Origin: Terriglobales bacterium
GTDB lineage: Bacteria > Acidobacteriota > Terriglobia > Terriglobales > Acidobacteriaceae
NCBI GenBank assembly: GCA_035487355.1
Contig: DATHMF010000031.1
Coordinates: forward strand, 95,584 to 159,583
Length of the DNA stretch: 64,000 nt
Reading direction: 5' to 3'
The notes below the pieces were generated by a model. That model was not told the DNA's origin, ran no database searches, and saw only the letters and a program-made list of their open reading frames with translations. How positions within the stretch are numbered: position 1 is the first letter of the stretch; the number at the start of each line of letters is the position of its first letter. Below are positions 63,754 through 64,000 of this stretch, piece after piece. The position numbers and the translations under genes were made by a program.

Positions 63754-64000
63754 TTACTGGCCAATTGGTGACAATGCAATGCAGGCAGTTGCACCTGCGG
63801 TGCCGGCAGCAGCGCCAGTAGGATCAAAATGCACAACGCCATCCTCAATTGCGCAGAACGATTTATTTCCGGTTCTTCCCAGAGTAACCGGCGTGCCACC
63901 CTCGACAAAGCTCTGTCCACCATTGGAGTTTGCCGCCACAAAAGCGTATCCGCTCTTGGGGGTAGCAGGGACTGCGTTCCCAAGTGCATAGTCAATCAAG
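63754..64000 (-). CDS. Type IV pilin-like protein, C-terminal part (5' end outside window)
   Basis: The visible 82 residues match the end of the neighbouring pilin: IDYALGNAV, SGYAFVAANSNGGQSFVEG, GRTGNKSFCAIEDGVVHFDP and a C-terminal Cys. The reading frame continues past the right edge, so the prepilin signal is not visible. It ends before a strong terminator. Confidence 0.9.
   Translation of the reverse strand, partial: LIDYALGNAVPATPKSGYAFVAANSNGGQSFVEGGTPVTLGRTGNKSFCAIEDGVVHFDPTGAAAGTAGATACIALSPIGQ

Overview
The window looks like chromosomal DNA from a soil-type member of the Acidobacteriota, probably class Terriglobia. This is an inference from gene content, since there is no rRNA gene to confirm it. 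Supporting signs are the Ig-like/PQQ-propeller secreted protein, a secretin fused to a cohesin domain next to tandem pseudopilins, tandem membrane TPR/glycosyltransferase-like proteins, the order tig-clpP-clpX-lon, and many short text-like repeats between genes (CACAGAGACACAGAG, AGTCATTGAGTCAT, GTTCTCAGTTCTC types). Coding density is high, and both strands are used in blocks of one to four genes.

Layout. 0-11 kb: the end of a response regulator, a secreted Ig/propeller protein, two small unknown genes, the replication/repair block dnaX-ybaB-recR, a ParE-type toxin-antitoxin pair, DNA polymerase X, a PAP2 phosphatase and a KDPG aldolase. 11-17 kb: a three-gene heavy-metal RND efflux operon (outer membrane factor, lipoprotein adaptor, pump) preceded by a 48-codon membrane ORF. 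17-20 kb: a histidine kinase/NarL-type regulator pair and a small secreted protein. 20-24.8 kb: an accessory region of small, mostly unrecognised genes separated by copies of a repeat of about 40 bp (core TAACATCGCCATA, then CACTCATTG). It is laid out like a gene-cassette array and is the most unusual part of the window. 25-31 kb: a beta-propeller protein, a cold-shock protein, a Nudix hydrolase, a DUF2520 dehydrogenase-like protein, leucyl aminopeptidase and SmpB. 31-35.4 kb: a secretion/pilus block with a TPR-secretin-cohesin protein, three pseudopilins and a fourth paralogue whose pilin N-terminus is replaced by a lipoprotein signal. 35.5-41 kb: histidine degradation (hutU, hutI) followed by an exported M1 aminopeptidase. 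41-48 kb: engB and the protein quality-control run tig-clpP-clpX-lon, then a family 5 uracil-DNA glycosylase. 48-57 kb: a membrane glycosyltransferase, a DUF3467 protein, tRNA-Leu, a desaturase/methyltransferase pair, GNAT, rlmN and an M16 protease. 57-63 kb: three tandem paralogous GT-C/TPR membrane proteins. 63-64 kb: two tandem type IV pilin-like genes, the second cut by the window end.

How the parts fit. Peptide use is supported by several aminopeptidases and the hut genes, proteostasis by tig/clpP/clpX/lon, and envelope export by the secretin and pseudopilins. Several genes have a TANAAT-like -10 box only 5-9 bases before the start codon and no Shine-Dalgarno sequence, which suggests frequent leaderless transcription. 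All function calls rest on motifs read by eye; no database search was run.
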